Assembly: GCF_965638725.1 (NCBI RefSeq)
Contig: NC_134970.1
Span: forward strand, 2,981,001 to 3,045,000
Length of the DNA: 64,000 nucleotides
Reading direction: 5' to 3'
DNA from: Aptenodytes patagonicus
Taxonomy: Eukaryota; Chordata; Aves; Sphenisciformes; Spheniscidae
Below are positions 60,540 through 64,000 of this stretch, one piece after another. How positions within the stretch are numbered: position 1 is the stretch's first letter; the number at the start of each line of letters is the position of its first letter. Position numbers and translations under genes: made by a program. The notes under the pieces were generated by a model, which saw only the letters and a list, made by a program, of their open reading frames with translations, ran no database searches and had not been told where the DNA came from.

Positions 60540-61050
60540 GGGACGGGGATGGCGGGGGGCACGGCCTTTCAGGCGCCGTCGTCCCCATTCAGAGCTGAAA
60601 GGGCGCTCGGCGGCGCCGGGTGCCGGTGAAGGGGGCTGCGAGGGCGGCGGGAGCGGCTTTTCTTTGGCAGCAAGCTTTTCTCACACGGTTCAAAGCATCC
60701 CCACCTGCAGCCCCACAGAACAAAAGCATCAGGCGGAGACCAAGGGCATTTCCAAGGGCTGCGGCCGCTGCCTTAACCCGGCACCGAAACGGCTGCCAGG
60801 TGATGGCAGGAGCACTTTCTGCTGTTGCAGGGGCTCGCAGGGGGGCTGAGAAAACCCCGGGCACCTCCAGCCCCGGCTCCCCACCACGCTGTGCCCCTTC
60901 CAGGGATGCTGCAGACCCAGCGGGTTGCGCAGGGCCTGGAGCCACCCAGTTTGCACCAGGCAGGATCTGTCCCCGCAGCGCCCGCGGGGCCTCAGCCAGC
61001 CCCATGCCATGAGGACGTCGGAGGGGAGGCGGTGGTCGGGAGCACGTGAG
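60540..61050. promoter_or_regulatory. CpG-rich patch downstream of mir-135b
   Basis: CpG-dense sequence (about 17 CpG in the first 110 bp, including GGCGCCGTCGTC and GCGCTCGGCGGCGCCGGG) begins 180 bp after the hairpin. It could be an alternative LEMD1-side promoter or exon. No start site, strong donor or coding sequence could be assigned, so it is recorded as a CpG-rich patch only. Confidence 0.35.
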
Positions 61051-64000
61051 AAGGACAGGTTTAATTATACAGCGGAACTTGGTAAATTTGCCCTTTTTAA
61101 ATGTGCAAAGGCAGAGTCTGCAAGCGCGGCAGCCTGGCAGAGCTGGGCTGGACGGGGTGGGAGAGGAGGGGGCTGCTGCAGACCACCGCAGACCTCGCCA
61201 CCTCCATCAGCACCCGAACAATGTCAGGGGGTTACAAACCACCCTCACCAAGCAGGAAGCGAGCAATTTCTCTATTCTTTTTTTTCTCACTTCCTGAGCT
61301 TTGAGTCATTAGGTGTCAGGCTTTCAAGTTTATTTCACCAGCCTGGAATGCATCTTTAAAAATAATAGTCATTGAAAAAAATGAAAGCTGAGATTCAGCT
61401 GTAATCCCATGACTCAAGGAGGTGTGGAAGGAAGAAAATAATGAAATCCCATCAGTTCCAACAATGAAAGCATGAGAGCTGGCAGGACTGTGGCACATAA
61501 ATCATCAAAACTAAACACCATCAGTCAAAATGAAAGGAATTAAGCCAATCTCACCAGGCTGTTTTAATTATTTTTTAATGAGGATTTGCTCATTCAGAAA
61601 ATTCACCCATGACAATGGCTGCCCCGAGCCATTCACACCAAGCAGGGCCTGTCCCTGTGGCGGACATGCATGGCTTGGCCCCACCGCTCCCACCCCAGGG
61701 CTGCTCCGGACCCGGCACAAGGCCGGGGCTGGAGAGCCCGGAGCGAGGGTGCCGATAACCACCAAGAAGGGGAGAGCAGGACAAATTAACCAAAAAGAGA
61801 CAAGGAGTCTCATTTTTGCCATTCGCTTCGTTGCAACCCAAAATGTTCCGCTGGGGAAGTAATGAGCAAAATCCTCTCCGGCCGGTCCCGGTGGGTTAGC
61901 GGGTGCTGTGCTGCGGCAGCTCCCCGAGAGAGGCACAGCCCAAAGTCCCCTGACAAAGCCAGGGGCATCACTGCAAGCACTCCCACAAGCACTGGGGGGG
62001 AAGGAGCTATCGGGGTGCGGGGATGCTGGTGCTGGGGCATAGACTCCATCTCTGACTGGCGATTGCCTCTCGTCAAGAGGCTGCAGAGGGATGCTGGAGC
62101 AGCAGCAGTCCCCATTAATATTTCGGCGGCTGTTGGGCAAAGCGGCTCAGAGCAGGATTATTGGCAGCCTGTCTGCACTACGCCGACGAGATACCCCACC
62201 CCTGAGACTTGCTCTCACTACTCTTTATGCTATTGATTTTTCTTTTAGCAAGGCAGGCATTAAGCAGGAAAGAAACGGAGGGAGCACGAGCCGCTGTGTT
62301 TCTGTGGTGCTGTGTTGAAGAGCAGCCGGGATGGGAGGCAACCGAGTGGGCACGTTGGTTGGGGTGCAAGGTGGTCAGGAGCCAGGGCTGGTGACTTTCT
62401 GCCAAATCTCTTTCTTTCTTGCCCTTGTTTGTACAGCTCCAGTACTCCCTGACAATGCACAAGGGCTTAAGCACCGGCATTTGGCTTGTGGTTTTCAGTC
62501 TGTTTGATCCTCAGGGGGACACCCGACCGGGGCTTGCAGGAGGCGAGGGGGGAGACACGCACGGGACAAGCGTTTCTATGAAAGCCCTGCCATGCAGAAG
62601 GCATTGGCAGAGACCCCTGGAAAAGGTCCATCGCGGAGAGAAGATGCTGCCAGCGCCAGGTGAGCTCTCGGCTTGTCTGGCATCCAGCTCCCAGCAGCAG
62701 CTCCAGTCACCTTTCAATTAGCACAGCCTCTGCCCGCGGCCCTGTGCGGCTGCAATTACTGCCCACGTCCAGGGCCAGGCAAAGCAAAAAACCCTCAGCT
62801 GCCGTGCTTATAAAACATTCACAGCATTAAATAAAACAGTAGATCAGGCTGGCATTTTCAAAGCATCTTGGAGAACTTAGGCACACACCTATTTTTAAGA
62901 AGGCAGCTATCGAAATCCCATCTCTGGTCCGGAGAAGCGAGCTCGAGGAAGACCCGCTGCACGGGTACTCCTGGGCAGCTCCATCTCCAGAAGTGCTCAG
63001 CAAAGATGCTGGAGCAGTCGGACCCCCCCAGCAGTCCCCGGTCCTTCCTGAGCTCCCGGGAGCGAATGTGCAGAGCAGGACAAGCCGCTAATTACAGATA
63101 ATAGCTGCCATTTATGAGTGAGGCATCCGCCGTCCCCGGCTTCCTCTGGGAGCTGGGCGTGGAGCTCCTGTATCCCAAAGCTGCCGGTGGGTGAGGCAGA
63201 GGCTTGTCCTGCGCTGCCCTGCAGGGAGGGGAAATCACAGCCGCATGCCCTGACACAGAGCCCCCGTGCTGCCGTATCGGCCCCCGGACATCCCTTGCGG
63301 CAGCAGCCGTAATTTTGGCTTCAGGCATGCGAGGGCCACCCAGCTCGTGCACAGGGCATCAGCTCCCGAATACCACCGGGGTGAGCAGGGGCTGCTTCCC
63401 ACGTCACAGCACGCAGGCTGGGGTCGCTGCCCGCTGCTGCCCGCGCAGGGCTCAGGATGGGGTTTGCCTCCGTGCGGTGTTGATGGTGCAATGGAAGAGC
63501 AGCAGAAGCAGCACCAGCTTCCTGCTGGGTCGCCCAGCCCCATGGATGCTGGTCCCAGCAGATAACTCGGGGAGAGAGTGCCAATTATTAATATTTTAAT
63601 TACAGCCAGATGATAACGAACTGAAAAGCTGGGTTTTTTAATCAAAGCTGTGACGGCACCCAGCCCTAACAGGACACAGCGGGACGCCCAGCGCCTCACC
63701 AGCAGCACCCAGTCCCCAGGAGGGTTGGTGCACACACGGGGCTGCGGCACTGGGACCTCCTACGGAGGGGATGATGCTCAGCGGGAGCCTGGGGAGATTT
63801 TAAAGCTCAGCCCTTGCGCAGGATGTCCAGAGAAGGACCGGGGCGTTAAAAATCACGCTGCAGCCCACATCCCCAACAGGCAGAGCCACCCACGTGTGCG
63901 TCTGTGCTTTGCATGAACGGCTTCCCCGGGGTTTGATCCGTGCCTGGCTACGTGATATTATCGTTGGGTATTTACCTGCCCTTTGCATCAGAAGGTTCGA
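61051..64000. other. No supported gene; unique sequence to the window end
   Basis: I looked for LEM-domain coding sequence (the first LEMD1 coding exon) on the plus strand and did not recognise it. No LINE, LTR or tRNA was recognised. AT-rich stretches such as 61340-61580 and 63590-63640 interrupt GC-rich sequence. Confidence 0.4.

Noticed and set aside
63930..64000. GGTTCGA at the very end resembles a tRNA T-loop.
   Set aside because: The preceding 70 bases do not form acceptor, D and anticodon arms, and there is no plausible A box.
1..64000. CRISPR arrays, operons, riboswitches or other prokaryotic systems.
   Set aside because: No spaced direct-repeat array or dense gene packing. Introns, CpG islands, CR1, MIR and an ERV LTR show vertebrate DNA.

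Overview
The window is vertebrate nuclear DNA, almost certainly from a bird and probably not a galliform. Three things point that way: a 5'-truncated CR1 LINE ending in the avian ATTCTATG-type octamers (45.5-45.8 kb), a solo avian endogenous-retrovirus LTR of the family ending in TTAAACCACGACA (1.3-1.9 kb), and scattered MIR-type SINE fossils with GC-rich, CpG-island-bearing DNA such as bird microchromosomes carry. Almost all long open frames are chance; no continuous bacterial-type gene is present.

Two genes can be supported. (1) On the minus strand, 3429-3552 is the first coding exon of CDK18 (PCTAIRE-3 kinase). It starts at its own ATG, follows a polypyrimidine tract and acceptor AG, and ends at a GTAAGG donor. 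The rest of the kinase lies to the left, beyond position 1 or in exons I could not recognise. The probable non-coding first exon and promoter is the CpG island at about 24.4-25.2 kb, which has a minus-strand GGTGAGT donor at 24514-24520 and would give an intron 1 of about 21 kb. (2) On the plus strand, 60276-60361 is a clear pre-miRNA hairpin of the miR-135 family. Its 3p arm and loop identify it as mir-135b. In mammals mir-135b lies in or just upstream of LEMD1, head to head with CDK18, and strand and order here agree with that arrangement.

Layout: 1-3.4 kb, CDK18 intron 2 with a solo LTR; 3.4-3.6 kb, coding exon; 3.6-24.5 kb, intron 1 with MIR fossils, poly-T tracts and a small perfect hairpin; 24.4-25.2 kb, CpG island with a GC-rich minisatellite and (GAGCC)7; 25.2-57 kb, intergenic DNA with MIRs, CR1 copies, simple repeats and secondary CpG-rich patches (44.3, 49.8 kb); 57.1-58.3 kb, a CpG island with a plus-strand donor, the best candidate for the pri-mir-135b (LEMD1-side) promoter; 60.1-60.4 kb, a pure (TTTCC)24 microsatellite ending only 30 bp before the mir-135b hairpin; 60.5-64 kb, another CpG-rich patch and unassigned sequence.

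The most notable observation is the mir-135b locus. The 5p arm carries the miR-135a-type base (U at position 11), and the 3p arm carries a G where the mammalian 135b has U, so the two differences pair as U-G. A 120-bp pure pyrimidine pentamer array sits directly against the 5' side of the hairpin.
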